The translations under genes and the position numbers were made by a program. This document shows, in pieces, positions 1-9,121 of a stretch of 21,668 bases of DNA (positions within the stretch are counted from its first letter, which is position 1; the number at the start of each line of letters is the position of its first letter). This DNA comes from DATKYK01 sp034430255 (GTDB taxonomy: Bacteria > Chloroflexota > Dehalococcoidia > E44-bin15), in contig DAOUEU010000028.1 of assembly GCA_034430255.1 (NCBI GenBank), forward strand, positions 1 to 21,668, in the 5' to 3' direction. The notes beneath the pieces are model-generated. The model was not told the DNA's origin and did no database searches. It saw only the letters and a list, made by a program, of their open reading frames with translations.

Positions 1-1443
1 GAGATAGATCTATGCCGTTTCGCCACCCTCTGGCTTAGGCACCGGCCGGGGAGCGATGTTGCCCTGTTGATGGGTATAATGAAGGTCATTATCGATGAAG
101 GGCTAGCTGACACCGCATTTATTCAAGAAAGGTGTGAGAATTTCGATGAGTTTCAAGAGTCGCTTAAAAACTTCGACCTGGATAGAGTGTCAAAGATAAC
201 CGGCGTCACTCGGGATAATATCGCTGAGGCGGCTAGAATCTTCGCCCAGAACAGCCCGGCAACGATCCTCTATGGTATGGGGATAACCCAGCACTCCCAC
301 GGAACCGACAATGTGATAGCTACCGCTAATCTGGCGATGCTCACCGGAAACGTGGGTAAGCCATCGACCGGGGTGAATCCCCTCCGTGGTCAGAACAATG
401 TGCAGGGGGCCTGCGATATGGGTGCTCTGCCCAATGTATACTCTGGCTACCAGAGCGTGGCTGACCCCGTGATTAAAGAGAAGTTCGAGAGGGAATGGGG
501 AACCAAATTAAGCGATTCGCCGGGTCTGCCCCTTACCGAGATGGTAGATGCTGCACACGAGGGAAATATAGAGGCGGTATACCTGGTAGGGGAGAACCCG
601 GTACTGAGCGACCCTGATGCCAGACACGTCGAGGAGGCGCTTAAGAAGCTGAAGCTTTTTATTGTGCAGGACATCTTCCTTTCGGAGACGGCGCAGCTTG
701 CCGATATCGTTCTTCCTGCAGTAACCTTTGCTGAGAAGGATGGCACCTTCACCAATACGGAGCGCCGGGTGCAGCGGGGGCACCGGGCCATCCAGCCTAG
801 GGGGGACTCACGGCCCGATTGGTGGATCACCTGCCAGATCGCAAAGCGGCTTGGAGGAAAAGGCTTCGATTTCGAAAACCCTTCTCAGATCATGGAAGAG
901 ATAGCCGAGCTTACTCCATCATATGGTGGTATTTCGCATGAGCGCCTAGAAAAAGGCGGCCTGCAGTGGCCATGTCCTTTGGATGACCATCCGGGAACAC
1001 CGATCCTACACACTGAGTTCTTCACCAGGGGCAAGGGGAGGTTCTTGCCTCTTGAATATAAGCCGCCGATAGAGCAGCCCGACGATGACTACCCACTTGT
1101 CCTTACCACTGCGCGCAGCCTATATCAGTTCCACACAGGAACCATGACGCGGAAGGTGAAGGGGCTCAATGTTCTTAAAGGAGAGGAACTGGTTCAGATA
1201 AATCCACAGGACGCCCAGAATCTGGGGATCACCGGTGGCGATTGGGTACGGGTCATATCGAGACGGGGAGAAGTGAAGACAAAATCAAGAGTTACTGAAG
1301 CTTCACCCGTGGGCGTGGTGACGATGAGCTTCCATTTCACCGAAACGAGGACGAATCTTCTCACCAATCCCGCGCTTGATCCCGTCTCCAAGATCCCCGA
1401 GCTAAAGGTATGTGCGGTAAGGGTGGAGAAGGCAAAGGGATAG
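1..1443 (+). CDS. fdhA: Formate dehydrogenase catalytic (alpha) subunit, C-terminal 480 residues; 5' end outside window
   Basis: The frame is open from base 1, so the gene begins before the window. The protein is the C-terminal part of a molybdopterin-bis-MGD oxidoreductase of the formate dehydrogenase family, which interconverts formate and CO2 and so feeds the methyl branch of the Wood-Ljungdahl pathway. Visible family signatures are the segment GMGITQHSHGTDNV followed by LAMLTGNVGKPSTGVNPLRG, and then GQNNVQGACDMGALPN. The last ~120 residues form the molybdopterin-dinucleotide-binding domain, starting near LTTARSLYQFHTGTMTRK and ending with SFHFTETRTNLLTNPALDP. The N-terminal [4Fe-4S] site and the Cys/Sec molybdenum ligand lie upstream and cannot be checked. 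A strong terminator follows the stop, so this is the last gene of its operon. Family call is firm. The physiological direction, and assignment to a specific formate dehydrogenase rather than a close relative, are inference. Confidence 0.9.
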   Translation, partial: EIDLCRFATLWLRHRPGSDVALLMGIMKVIIDEGLADTAFIQERCENFDEFQESLKNFDLDRVSKITGVTRDNIAEAARIFAQNSPATILYGMGITQHSHGTDNVIATANLAMLTGNVGKPSTGVNPLRGQNNVQGACDMGALPNVYSGYQSVADPVIKEKFEREWGTKLSDSPGLPLTEMVDAAHEGNIEAVYLVGENPVLSDPDARHVEEALKKLKLFIVQDIFLSETAQLADIVLPAVTFAEKDGTFTNTERRVQRGHRAIQPRGDSRPDWWITCQIAKRLGGKGFDFENPSQIMEEIAELTPSYGGISHERLEKGGLQWPCPLDDHPGTPILHTEFFTRGKGRFLPLEYKPPIEQPDDDYPLVLTTARSLYQFHTGTMTRKVKGLNVLKGEELVQINPQDAQNLGITGGDWVRVISRRGEVKTKSRVTEASPVGVVTMSFHFTETRTNLLTNPALDPVSKIPELKVCAVRVEKAKG

Positions 1444-1490
1444 CTATGGGTTGAGGTGGCGAAAGACTCACCGTTTATAAATGAGATTGG

Positions 1491-1521
1491 AAAAACCCTG
1501 CCTTGCTAAGGCGGGGTTTTT
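1491..1521 (+). terminator. Intrinsic terminator after formate dehydrogenase
   Basis: A 14-bp stem (arms 1491-1504 and 1508-1521, with one T-G wobble) closes a 3-base loop. The 3' arm ends in a run of T. It lies 48 bases after the formate dehydrogenase stop and separates that transcript from mutS. Confidence 0.9.
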
Positions 1522-1522
1522 G

Positions 1523-1551
1523 TTGTTTGCCGAGACGTTTTCTAGTAGAAT
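1523..1551 (+). promoter_or_regulatory. Candidate sigma70-type promoter for mutS operon
   Basis: TTGTTT at 1523-1528 and TAGAAT at 1546-1551 are separated by 17 bases, 26 bases before the mutS start codon. The -35 matches consensus only partly and abuts the terminator T-run. This is pattern-based only. Confidence 0.4.
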
Positions 1552-1577
1552 AGCGCCAAGGGGGAAAGGGTGTAGAG

Positions 1578-4136
1578 ATGACTCCCTTAAGGCAGCAATA
1601 CCTGAGGATCAAGCGGAAGTATCCGCAGGCCATCGTCTTCTTCCGTCTCGGTGACTTCTACGAGACCTTCGATGAGGATGCCAGGATCGTCTCCAGGGAG
1701 CTTGAGATCGTGCTCACCAAGAGGGAGATGGGCAAGGGGCAGCGCGTCCCGATGGCGGGTATCCCTTATCACGCCCTGGACAACTATCTGGCTAGGCTTA
1801 TTAACAGGGGCTATAAGGTGGCCATTTGCGAGCAGCTCAGCGAGCCAAAGGCACAGGGGTTGGTAGAGCGGGATGTGGTTCGTGTAATAACGCCGGGCAC
1901 CGTGGTCGAACCGGGGCTACTTGAGGGGAAGGTGAACAACTATCTCGCAGCTGCTGTTCCTGATGGGGAGCAGGTGGGCATCTCGTATGTCGATATTACG
2001 ACGAGCGAGTTCCAAACCACCCAGCCTTCACGTGAGCGTGCCCTGGCGGAACTGGAGCGCCTGCGGCCCTCGGAGGTTCTGGTCCCGCGTGGCTGCGATC
2101 TTACCGATTTCTCAGAAAATGGTGCTCCGTTAACCCTCCTCGACGAGCAGTGGTTCGAACTGGAAACTGCCAGCCAGCTTCTTCGCGAGCACTTTGGGAC
2201 CTCATCCTTGGAGGGATACGGCTGTGCTCACCTGCCTTTGGCAGTACGGTCGGCGGGTGCCATTATCCATTACCTTGGTGAGACCCAGAGGGGAGCGCTG
2301 GGGCAAATCACCAGGCTTGCCACCTACACTACAGATTCCTTCATGACCCTAGACCCCCAGACGCGGCGCAACCTGGAATTATTTCAATCCTTCCGCCGGG
2401 GAACTGCCGGTTCCCTACTCTCCGTAATCGACCTGACAAAAACAGCTATGGGAGGTAGGTTGCTGCGCAGGTGGTTGGGGCAGCCTTTGCTTGACATAAC
2501 AGTTTTAAACCAGCGACTTGATTCTGTGGCATGGTTCTATGATAGTGCAGGACGACGTGCCAGGACGGTCAATTTACTCAGCCAAATCGCTGATATGGAA
2601 AGGCTGGTAAACCGCATCAGGAGTGGCATCGCCACCCCCAGGGAGGTTATTGGACTGCGACGCAGCATTGAGGCTGCCTTCCAACTCGGTGAAGTGATGG
2701 CGAAAGAAACCACTCTCCCCAAAGGATGCCTTTTAAAGGGTTTGAAACCCTGCCAGGATATCGCTATCCTAATCTCGAGGGCCATTGCTGAGGAGCCTCC
2801 TACTAACCTGGGTAAGGGTGTGATCAAGGATAGCTTCTCGCCGGAACTGGACCAGATCAGGTCTTCTTCAGCGGAGGCGAAGCGGTACCTGTCAAATCTG
2901 GAACGACAGGAGCGTGAGCGGACGGGGATCAAGTCCCTCAAGGTGGGGTACAACAAGGTCTTCGGCTACTATATCGAGGTCTCGAAGCCCAATCTACCTC
3001 AGGTGCCTGCCGATTACATTCGTAAGCAGACGCTGGTAAACGCTGAGCGCTTCTTTACCCCCCCTCTTAAGGAATATGAATCGCTTATCCTTAATGCCCA
3101 GGAGAGGCTCGCTGAGCTTGAGGGGAATATCTTTAGCCAGATCTTAGGCCAGATAGGCGCTGCTGCCGAGAGCATCCTGGAGGTAGCCACCACCCTGGCT
3201 CAGATAGACGTTTTTTCCTCCCTGGGCGAGGTAGCGGCACGTTATGGCTATCAGAGACCAGAGCTGACCAATGAGGATGCGATCGTTATCTTGGGCGGTC
3301 GCCATCCCGTTGTGGAGCAGGTGATCAGCGATGAGCCCTTTGTCCCCAATGATACCCATCTCTCCAACCGGGATGTCCAGATGGTGATCCTAACCGGCCC
3401 CAATATGTCGGGAAAGTCTACCTATTTAAGGCAGGTGGCGCTTATCGTGCTCCTGGCGCAGGTGGGCAGCTTTGTTCCTGCCGATTCAGCTACTATTGGC
3501 GTCGTCGACCGCATCTTTACCCGTGTCGGGGCACAGGATGAGCTGGCGATGGGTCGTTCCACCTTTATGGTGGAGATGGAGGAGACCGCGAACATCTTGA
3601 ACCATGCTACCCAACGCTCGCTGGTGATCCTGGATGAGATCGGGAGGGGAACCAGCACGTACGATGGCATATCCATCGCCCAGGCTGTTGCCGAGTACAT
3701 TCACCACCACCCCATGCTCGGGGCAAAAACCATATTTGCCACCCATTACCACGAGCTGGTGGGGCTGGCAAACTTCCTCCCGAGGGTGAAAAACTACAAT
3801 GTTGCTGTAGCTGAGGAAGACGGCAAGGTCATATTTTTACGCCGGATCCTGCCTGGAGGCACTGACAAGAGCTATGGTATCCATGTAGCACAGCTTGCCG
3901 GCCTACCTCGATCGGTGATTCACCGCGCCGAGGAGGTGCTCTCCAGCCTGGAAAGCGACCGGCAGCGAAACGGGCAGCGTCGAGAACGAACAGGACCTCA
4001 TCTGCAGCAGATCTCCCTATTTGCGGATTCATCGCCGGTTTTGGATGAGCTAGCGCAACTGCAGGTGGATTCCATGACGCCGCTAGAGGCGCTCACCAAG
4101 CTCTATGAGCTAAAGCAGAAGGCGAGTAACGAATAA
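1578..4136 (+). CDS. mutS: DNA mismatch repair protein MutS
   Basis: MutS recognises mismatches and small loops in newly replicated DNA and recruits MutL. At 852 residues it has the usual bacterial MutS length. The mismatch-binding Phe-x-Glu motif is visible as F27-Y28-E29 in RLGDFYETF. The ABC-type ATPase domain has Walker A GPNMSGKST from residue 607, Walker B with D686-E687 in VILDEIGRGTSTYDG, and the downstream FATHYHEL motif. The C-terminus has the usual QISLF stretch and the TPLEALTKLYELK helix. The ATG at 1578 is preceded by a GGGGAAAGGG ribosome binding site and places the conserved N-terminus correctly. It heads a tight operon with a zinc-ribbon gene and mutL. No key residue is missing. 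This is MutS1, not MutS2: the mismatch-recognition domain is present and no Smr domain is seen. Confidence 0.98.
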   Translation: MTPLRQQYLRIKRKYPQAIVFFRLGDFYETFDEDARIVSRELEIVLTKREMGKGQRVPMAGIPYHALDNYLARLINRGYKVAICEQLSEPKAQGLVERDVVRVITPGTVVEPGLLEGKVNNYLAAAVPDGEQVGISYVDITTSEFQTTQPSRERALAELERLRPSEVLVPRGCDLTDFSENGAPLTLLDEQWFELETASQLLREHFGTSSLEGYGCAHLPLAVRSAGAIIHYLGETQRGALGQITRLATYTTDSFMTLDPQTRRNLELFQSFRRGTAGSLLSVIDLTKTAMGGRLLRRWLGQPLLDITVLNQRLDSVAWFYDSAGRRARTVNLLSQIADMERLVNRIRSGIATPREVIGLRRSIEAAFQLGEVMAKETTLPKGCLLKGLKPCQDIAILISRAIAEEPPTNLGKGVIKDSFSPELDQIRSSSAEAKRYLSNLERQERERTGIKSLKVGYNKVFGYYIEVSKPNLPQVPADYIRKQTLVNAERFFTPPLKEYESLILNAQERLAELEGNIFSQILGQIGAAAESILEVATTLAQIDVFSSLGEVAARYGYQRPELTNEDAIVILGGRHPVVEQVISDEPFVPNDTHLSNRDVQMVILTGPNMSGKSTYLRQVALIVLLAQVGSFVPADSATIGVVDRIFTRVGAQDELAMGRSTFMVEMEETANILNHATQRSLVILDEIGRGTSTYDGISIAQAVAEYIHHHPMLGAKTIFATHYHELVGLANFLPRVKNYNVAVAEEDGKVIFLRRILPGGTDKSYGIHVAQLAGLPRSVIHRAEEVLSSLESDRQRNGQRRERTGPHLQQISLFADSSPVLDELAQLQVDSMTPLEALTKLYELKQKASNE

Positions 4137-4166
4137 TAACGTAAAAGAAGCACGGGAGGTAACCTG

Positions 4167-4361
4167 ATGGCTAAACCAGAAAGAAAGTATAAAATACCAA
4201 CCAAATGTGGCTGGTGCGGGAATGAAGAACTCAGGCGATTAGAGCTTTCCATGTATGGCAAGCTGGGCTTCATGGGGCCAGATTATCGGTTCGACGTCTA
4301 TATTTGCAGGGACTGTGGCTACTCGGAGCTCTTCTTCCAGAGTGCAAAGTGGATTAAGTAA
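4167..4361 (+). CDS. Small zinc-ribbon protein between mutS and mutL
   Basis: A 64-residue protein with two CxxC knuckles, C14-x2-C17 (CGWC) and C47-x2-C50 (CRDC), separated by about 30 residues and followed by GYSELFF. This is the layout of a zinc-ribbon fold like the predicted nucleic-acid-binding Zn-ribbon family once called DUF2082. A strong ribosome binding site (GGGAGGTAA) precedes the ATG. The stop is three bases before the mutL ATG, so translation is probably coupled. Its position inside a mismatch-repair operon hints at a DNA-related role, but that is inference. No catalytic residues are evident. Confidence 0.75.
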   Translation: MAKPERKYKIPTKCGWCGNEELRRLELSMYGKLGFMGPDYRFDVYICRDCGYSELFFQSAKWIK

Positions 4362-4364
4362 GAA

Positions 4365-6065
4365 ATGCCCATCACGGTCTTAGCGCCTGAGGTGGCATCC
4401 CAGATCGCAGCAGGTGAGGTGGTGGAGAGGCCTGCTTCGGTGGTAAAGGAGCTTATCGAGAACTCCCTCGATGCTGCGGCCACACAGGTCTCCATCGAGG
4501 CACGCGGCGGGGGATTGAGCCTCATAAGTGTTATTGATAATGGTGCAGGCATACCTGCTGACGAGGTTGCCCTCGCTTTCGAGCGCTACGCCACCAGCAA
4601 GGTGAAAAGCGCGGCAGACCTAGATACTATTTCTAGCCTGGGCTTCAGGGGGGAAGCGCTTCCCAGCATAGCTGCTGTAGCCCAGGTTGAGGTACTAACA
4701 CGCACCCCCGAGGAGCTCGCAGGATACTATCTGAAGCTGAAAAATGGTGTGGCGGATGAAACGGGGAAACGAGCCTCTCCCCAGGGAACCTCGGTCACCG
4801 TGCGCCACCTGTTCCAAAATGTCCCGGCACGCCTCAAATTCCTCAAGTCGCTGGCAACAGAGAGCAGTCGTATCTCAAACCTGGTGAGCCAGTATAGCCT
4901 TGCCTTTCCGGAGGTTAGATTTAGCCTGTTCATAGATGGGCGGATGGTGCTTCAGACCGTGGGTAGTGGCGTACTGAGCGATGTGCTGGTCAAGGTTTAT
5001 GGGGTGGAGACGGCCGAGGCAATGCACCCGGTGGGGGAAAGGGATTCTCAGGTCTGGGGATTTGTTAGCCCCCCTTCCCTTAACCGCTCCAGCCGAGGCC
5101 ACCTTAGCTTCTTTGTAAATCGCCGCTGGGTGCGTAGCGGGCTTCTCAGTCGTGCTACCGAGGATGCATATCAGGGACTGCTAATGGTGGGAAAGCACCC
5201 CATCGCCGTGCTCAATATCTCCCTCCCCCTTCAGGATATCGATGTCAATGTCCATCCCTCCAAGGCTGAGGTGAAGTTCCGCGATGAGCAGTATCTGTTC
5301 ACCGCTGTCCAGCGGGCGGTGCGCGCTGCCCTGATGAAAGGGATGACCGTGCCCCAGGTGCAGAGGCAGGTCAGCTCGATTGGCGAGACCGCTATCACGA
5401 CGGGGTATCTGGCCAGGCAGGAAGAGCTATTTGAGGGTTCCCCCTCAGCCCAGCTATTCTCCACCCCGACAAAGCCACCAGCTGGGTCACCCCTGCCCAT
5501 ACTTCGCGTCCTGGGTCAGCTCGCGGCGACGTATATTATCGCCGAGGGGCCCGATGGGCTCTATCTCATCGATCAGCACGCTGCTCACGAGCGCATCCTC
5601 TTCGAGCAGGTGCGTGCCCAGAAGGCAGGTAAGGCAGTGGAGGTTCAGGGGATGCTTGAGCCGCTTTCCATCGAGGTTACCCCTCGCCAGGATGAGCTGC
5701 TGAAGACCGGCGCGGAGGTGCTTGACTCCTATGGTTTTGCAATTGAGCCCTTCGGGCCGCGAACCTATTTGCTTCGCACCGTGCCCGCCTTGCTCAGAGA
5801 AGGGAATATCGCTCAGGCTGTAATAGATATACTGGACACTCTGGGTGAGGATGGAGCGTGGGGAAAAAGAGAGGAGAGGATCGCTATCACGCTTGCCTGC
5901 CACAGCGCAGTGAGGGCCGGCCAGGTGTTAAGCTCGGAGGAGATGCACCAACTGGTGCAGGATCTGGAGCAAACTGATTCACTCCACACCTGCCCCCATG
6001 GCAGACCAACGATAATCCACCTTAGCTGCCGCCAACTGGAGCGGGAGTTCGGCCGCTCTTTATAG
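4365..6065 (+). CDS. mutL: DNA mismatch repair protein MutL with endonuclease motif
   Basis: MutL is the ATP-driven matchmaker acting after MutS. The N-terminal GHKL ATPase has the motifs ELIENSLDA, DNGAGI, ATSK and GFRGEAL in order. The C-terminal half carries DQHAAHERILFE from residue 403, the DQHA(x)2E(x)4E metal-binding motif of MutL proteins with their own nicking endonuclease. The companion C-terminal motifs ACHSAVRAG and CPHGRP are also present. This fits a methyl-independent repair system that does not need MutH. At 566 residues it is slightly short for the family, with a brief linker. The ribosome binding site is weak and the ATG is three bases after the zinc-ribbon stop, pointing to translational coupling. 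The stop overlaps the stop of the convergent acsE gene. Confidence 0.97.
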   Translation: MPITVLAPEVASQIAAGEVVERPASVVKELIENSLDAAATQVSIEARGGGLSLISVIDNGAGIPADEVALAFERYATSKVKSAADLDTISSLGFRGEALPSIAAVAQVEVLTRTPEELAGYYLKLKNGVADETGKRASPQGTSVTVRHLFQNVPARLKFLKSLATESSRISNLVSQYSLAFPEVRFSLFIDGRMVLQTVGSGVLSDVLVKVYGVETAEAMHPVGERDSQVWGFVSPPSLNRSSRGHLSFFVNRRWVRSGLLSRATEDAYQGLLMVGKHPIAVLNISLPLQDIDVNVHPSKAEVKFRDEQYLFTAVQRAVRAALMKGMTVPQVQRQVSSIGETAITTGYLARQEELFEGSPSAQLFSTPTKPPAGSPLPILRVLGQLAATYIIAEGPDGLYLIDQHAAHERILFEQVRAQKAGKAVEVQGMLEPLSIEVTPRQDELLKTGAEVLDSYGFAIEPFGPRTYLLRTVPALLREGNIAQAVIDILDTLGEDGAWGKREERIAITLACHSAVRAGQVLSSEEMHQLVQDLEQTDSLHTCPHGRPTIIHLSCRQLEREFGRSL

Positions 6066-6983
6066 ATTCAAGTAGTTATGAGCGTAGATTACCTTGTTCT
6101 GCAGCACACTGACGGTCTTGGCGACTGCAGCCTGCTCCGGGTCAGTCATGTCTACGATCGATGGGTCGAGTTCCTCGCCCGTGGCACAGGCATCGTAGAG
6201 GGCGAGATAGACCTTGCCCAGTGCGGTGGAATCATCGCGGTTCTCCAGTAGAGTGATCGTCTCCATCAGCTTCTTGTCGAAGGGATCCAGGATCGCCGAA
6301 TCCATCCCTGCCCCCATGAGCATCACCAGGTAGACGCGGTTGAGCACCGGTCTGACATCCTCCGGGGCACCGTTGGATACGTTAGAGAGACCGCAGGTCA
6401 TGTGAAGCGAGGGCTCCATCATCTGTTTGGTGACAAGGGTGGCGTTGATTACCTCGGGGGCATGCTCCTGGGTGCCGTTTACCGTCATCGCCAGGGGGTC
6501 AACATAGATATTCTGCATATTAAGCCCGACCTGCTCAGCGGCGGGGAGCAGGTCCTCCATCAGGATCCCTACCCGGGCATCGGCGCTAACCGGCAGGCCG
6601 GTGGCGCGCAGGGTAAGCGTTATAATGTTGGCATCGAACTTGGCGGCCAGGGGGAACAAAACGCCCATTCGTGCCGGGTCGGCATTAGTGCTATTTATGA
6701 TCGGCTTCTGCTTGCACAGCTTAAGCCCGGCTTCGATTGCCTCGGCATTGGTGGTATCCAGGGAAAGCGGGACATCTACTACCTCCTGGACGGTGTTCAC
6801 CAGCCAGTCCATTACCTCGGGCCCCGCCTTCTTCTGGGGGCCGATGTTCAGGTCGAGCATTTTTGCGCCTGATTCTACCTGTTTCTTTGCCAGGTCTTGA
6901 ATGAAGGCTTTGTCCCGCCCCTCGATGGCAGCCCTCACATTCTTGTTGATTATCTGTATACGCTCCCCGATGCTAATGAACAT
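6060..6983 (-). CDS. acsE: Methyltetrahydrofolate:corrinoid/iron-sulfur protein methyltransferase
   Basis: The enzyme transfers the methyl group of 5-methyltetrahydrofolate to the cobalt of the corrinoid iron-sulfur protein in the Wood-Ljungdahl pathway. The pterin-binding TIM-barrel signatures are visible in order: MLDLNIGPQ, PLSLDTTNAEAIEAGL, INSTNADPARM, NIYVDPLAMTVNGTQEH and HMTCGLSNVSNGAPE. At 307 residues it is longer than the roughly 260-residue clostridial enzymes. The extra part is a helical C-terminal tail of about 45 residues, from ATGEELDPS onward. A good AAGGAGGG ribosome binding site precedes the ATG. It is the last gene of the acs operon, 14 bases after the nickel ATPase gene, and its stop overlaps that of mutL. 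Related pterin-binding methyltransferases could look similar, but the context with acsB, acsC and acsD makes this call strong. Confidence 0.93.
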   Translation of the reverse strand: MFISIGERIQIINKNVRAAIEGRDKAFIQDLAKKQVESGAKMLDLNIGPQKKAGPEVMDWLVNTVQEVVDVPLSLDTTNAEAIEAGLKLCKQKPIINSTNADPARMGVLFPLAAKFDANIITLTLRATGLPVSADARVGILMEDLLPAAEQVGLNMQNIYVDPLAMTVNGTQEHAPEVINATLVTKQMMEPSLHMTCGLSNVSNGAPEDVRPVLNRVYLVMLMGAGMDSAILDPFDKKLMETITLLENRDDSTALGKVYLALYDACATGEELDPSIVDMTDPEQAAVAKTVSVLQNKVIYAHNYLNL

Positions 6984-6997
6984 GGTTGCCCTCCTTT

Positions 6998-7750
6998 TTA
7001 TGCTAAACCCAGCTTCCCCGCTAGCTCCAGAACCCCCCGTCGAAGCGGGGAATCAGCGGGAAGCCCGGTTAGCGGTGCTCCCCTTACCTCAAGCCCCATC
7101 ATATCCCCATCCTCGGGCAGCAGCGCAATGAGTTCAAGCTCTGCCTCTTCTATCGCCTTACCGATCTCAGGTGGCAGTCCATCGCTAACCCGATTGACCA
7201 CCAGGGCCATCCTACCCACATGGGTTCTCAGCTCAGCGGTGAGTTCCTTCATCCGCGTGGCAGCGGAGATCCCTCTGATGGTTGGACCCGAGATCAGGAG
7301 TAGGATATCCACATCGCGCGTGGTCTGCCGGCTTATATGCTCCATGCCCGCCTCACAGTCGATAACCACATAGTCATAGTTACCTGCAAGGCGGTCGATG
7401 AACTCACGGAGCCAGTTATTGGCGGCACAGTAGCACCCGGGTCCCTCCGGTCGCCCCATAGCGAGCAGGTCGACCGATTGCGATTCAACCAGGGCCTCCT
7501 GAATCCTCAACTCCATATAGTTGGGTAGTGGTAGGCCGATGCGCTCCATGACCTTGCGGTCGGCCATTTCCTCACGCACCCCGCCCACGGTTTCCTCGAG
7601 GGACAGGCCCAGTGCCATATGAAGGTTGGAACTGGGGTCGCCATCAATCGCTAGCACGGTGCCTTTTTGCGTGAGCAATTCGATGAGGAGGGCGGCGATG
7701 GTGGTCTTGCCGGTTCCACCCTTCCCCCCGATGGCGATGGTTTTACTCAT
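6998..7750 (-). CDS. acsF: AcsF/CooC-type nickel-insertion ATPase
   Basis: A 250-residue MinD/CooC-family P-loop ATPase. Deviant Walker A GGKGGTGKTT spans residues 8-17, followed by AIDGDPSSNL, and the switch segment VVIDCEAGMEHISR lies in the middle. C106-Y-C108 in GPGCYCAAN matches the Cys-x-Cys nickel-binding pair known from CooC-type maturases. These proteins use ATP to load nickel into CO dehydrogenase or acetyl-CoA synthase. Lying inside the acs operon, between acsC (3 bases upstream) and acsE, it is most likely the AcsF-type maturase of the A-cluster. Which enzyme it really serves is inference. A second intact paralogue at 19973-20779 and a broken one at 15895-16126 are in the same window. 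Confidence 0.88.
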   Translation of the reverse strand: MSKTIAIGGKGGTGKTTIAALLIELLTQKGTVLAIDGDPSSNLHMALGLSLEETVGGVREEMADRKVMERIGLPLPNYMELRIQEALVESQSVDLLAMGRPEGPGCYCAANNWLREFIDRLAGNYDYVVIDCEAGMEHISRQTTRDVDILLLISGPTIRGISAATRMKELTAELRTHVGRMALVVNRVSDGLPPEIGKAIEEAELELIALLPEDGDMMGLEVRGAPLTGLPADSPLRRGVLELAGKLGLA

Positions 7751-7753
7751 ACC

Positions 7754-9106
7754 TCAACCGGCCCAATTCTGCTTCAGGTAGCCACCAACATCCACGGCCT
7801 CGCGGGGTCCGACCATGACCTTCCAGTCAGGTAGTTCCTCCTCCAGTTCACCGCGTAGTACGGCGACACCCCCGGGGAGGATTAAACTGCTGTGGCTTAC
7901 CCGTTCTGCTGCATTGAACTCCTTAATCGTGTTGGCTATCTTCTCCGCATCGAACTTCCCTGCGGACCAGGAGGTAAGTACTGAGAGCCCCTCGGTATCG
8001 CATACCACCAGCCAGGAGGGGAAGCCGCTAGCCTCCAGCTCCCCGGCTATGGAGAAGTAGGTCAGGGAGAAGTTGGTGGTGACGCACAGTGGGCTTTCTG
8101 GCTTTGGCGTTCCGACCTCATAAATACCCGGGGTCATCTGAATCGGTTTCTGTGGGTCGGTATATATATTGAGGCGCAGGGTGAGCAGGGGATAGGATGT
8201 GCCCGGTGTGAAGTTATCCAGCACAATGATCCCGGCGTACTTGGCGACATGCTGGCCGGCAAGAACTGCCTCCTCCTCCATGCTGGATGACGCCTCTCCG
8301 GGGAAGGTGATGACGGGAAAGCCCAGGGGTTGGAAGCTCTTATTGATGGCCAGACGACGAATCTGGGTCAGGGTGGTGAGGGACTGGCCAAATTCACGGG
8401 CGCCGGGATCTAGAACCACATCCTCAACGCCGGCGTCAGTAACCTTCGACACCAGTTCCGCCAGCTCGCTCAGCCCGGCGGGTTCGTATATCGCCAGGGG
8501 ACACTGATGCTTCTTGGCCAGCTCCACCATCTGGTCACAGTTATCCTTGGTGGCGGCATATATGAGCGGCCTGGCGCTGGCTACCTTTTCCAGGGCCTGG
8601 TTCATAACCGAGGGGTCATTTGACATAAGAACTAAAGGGACATCGGTTTTGGATTTTACCAGTTCCACGCATTTAACGAATTTATCACCATTACTGGAAC
8701 CATTCTCGATAGCAATACCATCCAGCTTGAGCTCTAGGCCCACCCGTTCGACGGTATAGCTGGCTACATCGCTTACCACCTTGGATACCTGATCCTCGGG
8801 GTCGGTATCCTTGACCCGAACTACCAAACCAGGTGGGTTATAAAAGGTCTTCTCGTGGCGGAACATGACCACCTCATTGCCCACCTTGATCTTCCGCTCG
8901 CCTGCGCCGATGGTGACTAGGCGAATCGGTGGGCGGGAGGCAGCCTCCAGGGACTGCTTGGCCTCATCGGAGACATAGGGGCATGCGGAAAGCTCCGCTC
9001 CCTTGGCCGACAGTTTCATGGCGAAGGCCATGCAGGTGGGAAAACCACACTCCTTACAGTTGGTTTTGGGTAGTAGCTTATAGATTTGGATACCGGTAAG
9101 TGCCAT
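7754..9106 (-). CDS. acsC: Corrinoid/iron-sulfur protein large subunit
   Basis: The large (gamma) subunit of the corrinoid iron-sulfur protein accepts the methyl group from AcsE on cobalt and delivers it to acetyl-CoA synthase. The N-terminal [4Fe-4S] domain shows C17, C20, C25 and C42 in the exact Cx2Cx4Cx16C spacing of the family. The middle TIM-barrel-like part and the C-terminal corrinoid-binding part, with conserved stretches TPGIYEVGTPKPESPLCVTT and LTYFSIAGELE, follow. The 450-residue length is normal. AGGAGG precedes the ATG, which lies 15 bases after the acsD stop. The equivalent archaeal subunit is CdhE. Confidence 0.95.
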   Translation of the reverse strand: MALTGIQIYKLLPKTNCKECGFPTCMAFAMKLSAKGAELSACPYVSDEAKQSLEAASRPPIRLVTIGAGERKIKVGNEVVMFRHEKTFYNPPGLVVRVKDTDPEDQVSKVVSDVASYTVERVGLELKLDGIAIENGSSNGDKFVKCVELVKSKTDVPLVLMSNDPSVMNQALEKVASARPLIYAATKDNCDQMVELAKKHQCPLAIYEPAGLSELAELVSKVTDAGVEDVVLDPGAREFGQSLTTLTQIRRLAINKSFQPLGFPVITFPGEASSSMEEEAVLAGQHVAKYAGIIVLDNFTPGTSYPLLTLRLNIYTDPQKPIQMTPGIYEVGTPKPESPLCVTTNFSLTYFSIAGELEASGFPSWLVVCDTEGLSVLTSWSAGKFDAEKIANTIKEFNAAERVSHSSLILPGGVAVLRGELEEELPDWKVMVGPREAVDVGGYLKQNWAG

Positions 9107-9121
9107 TTGTGAGTCCTCCTC

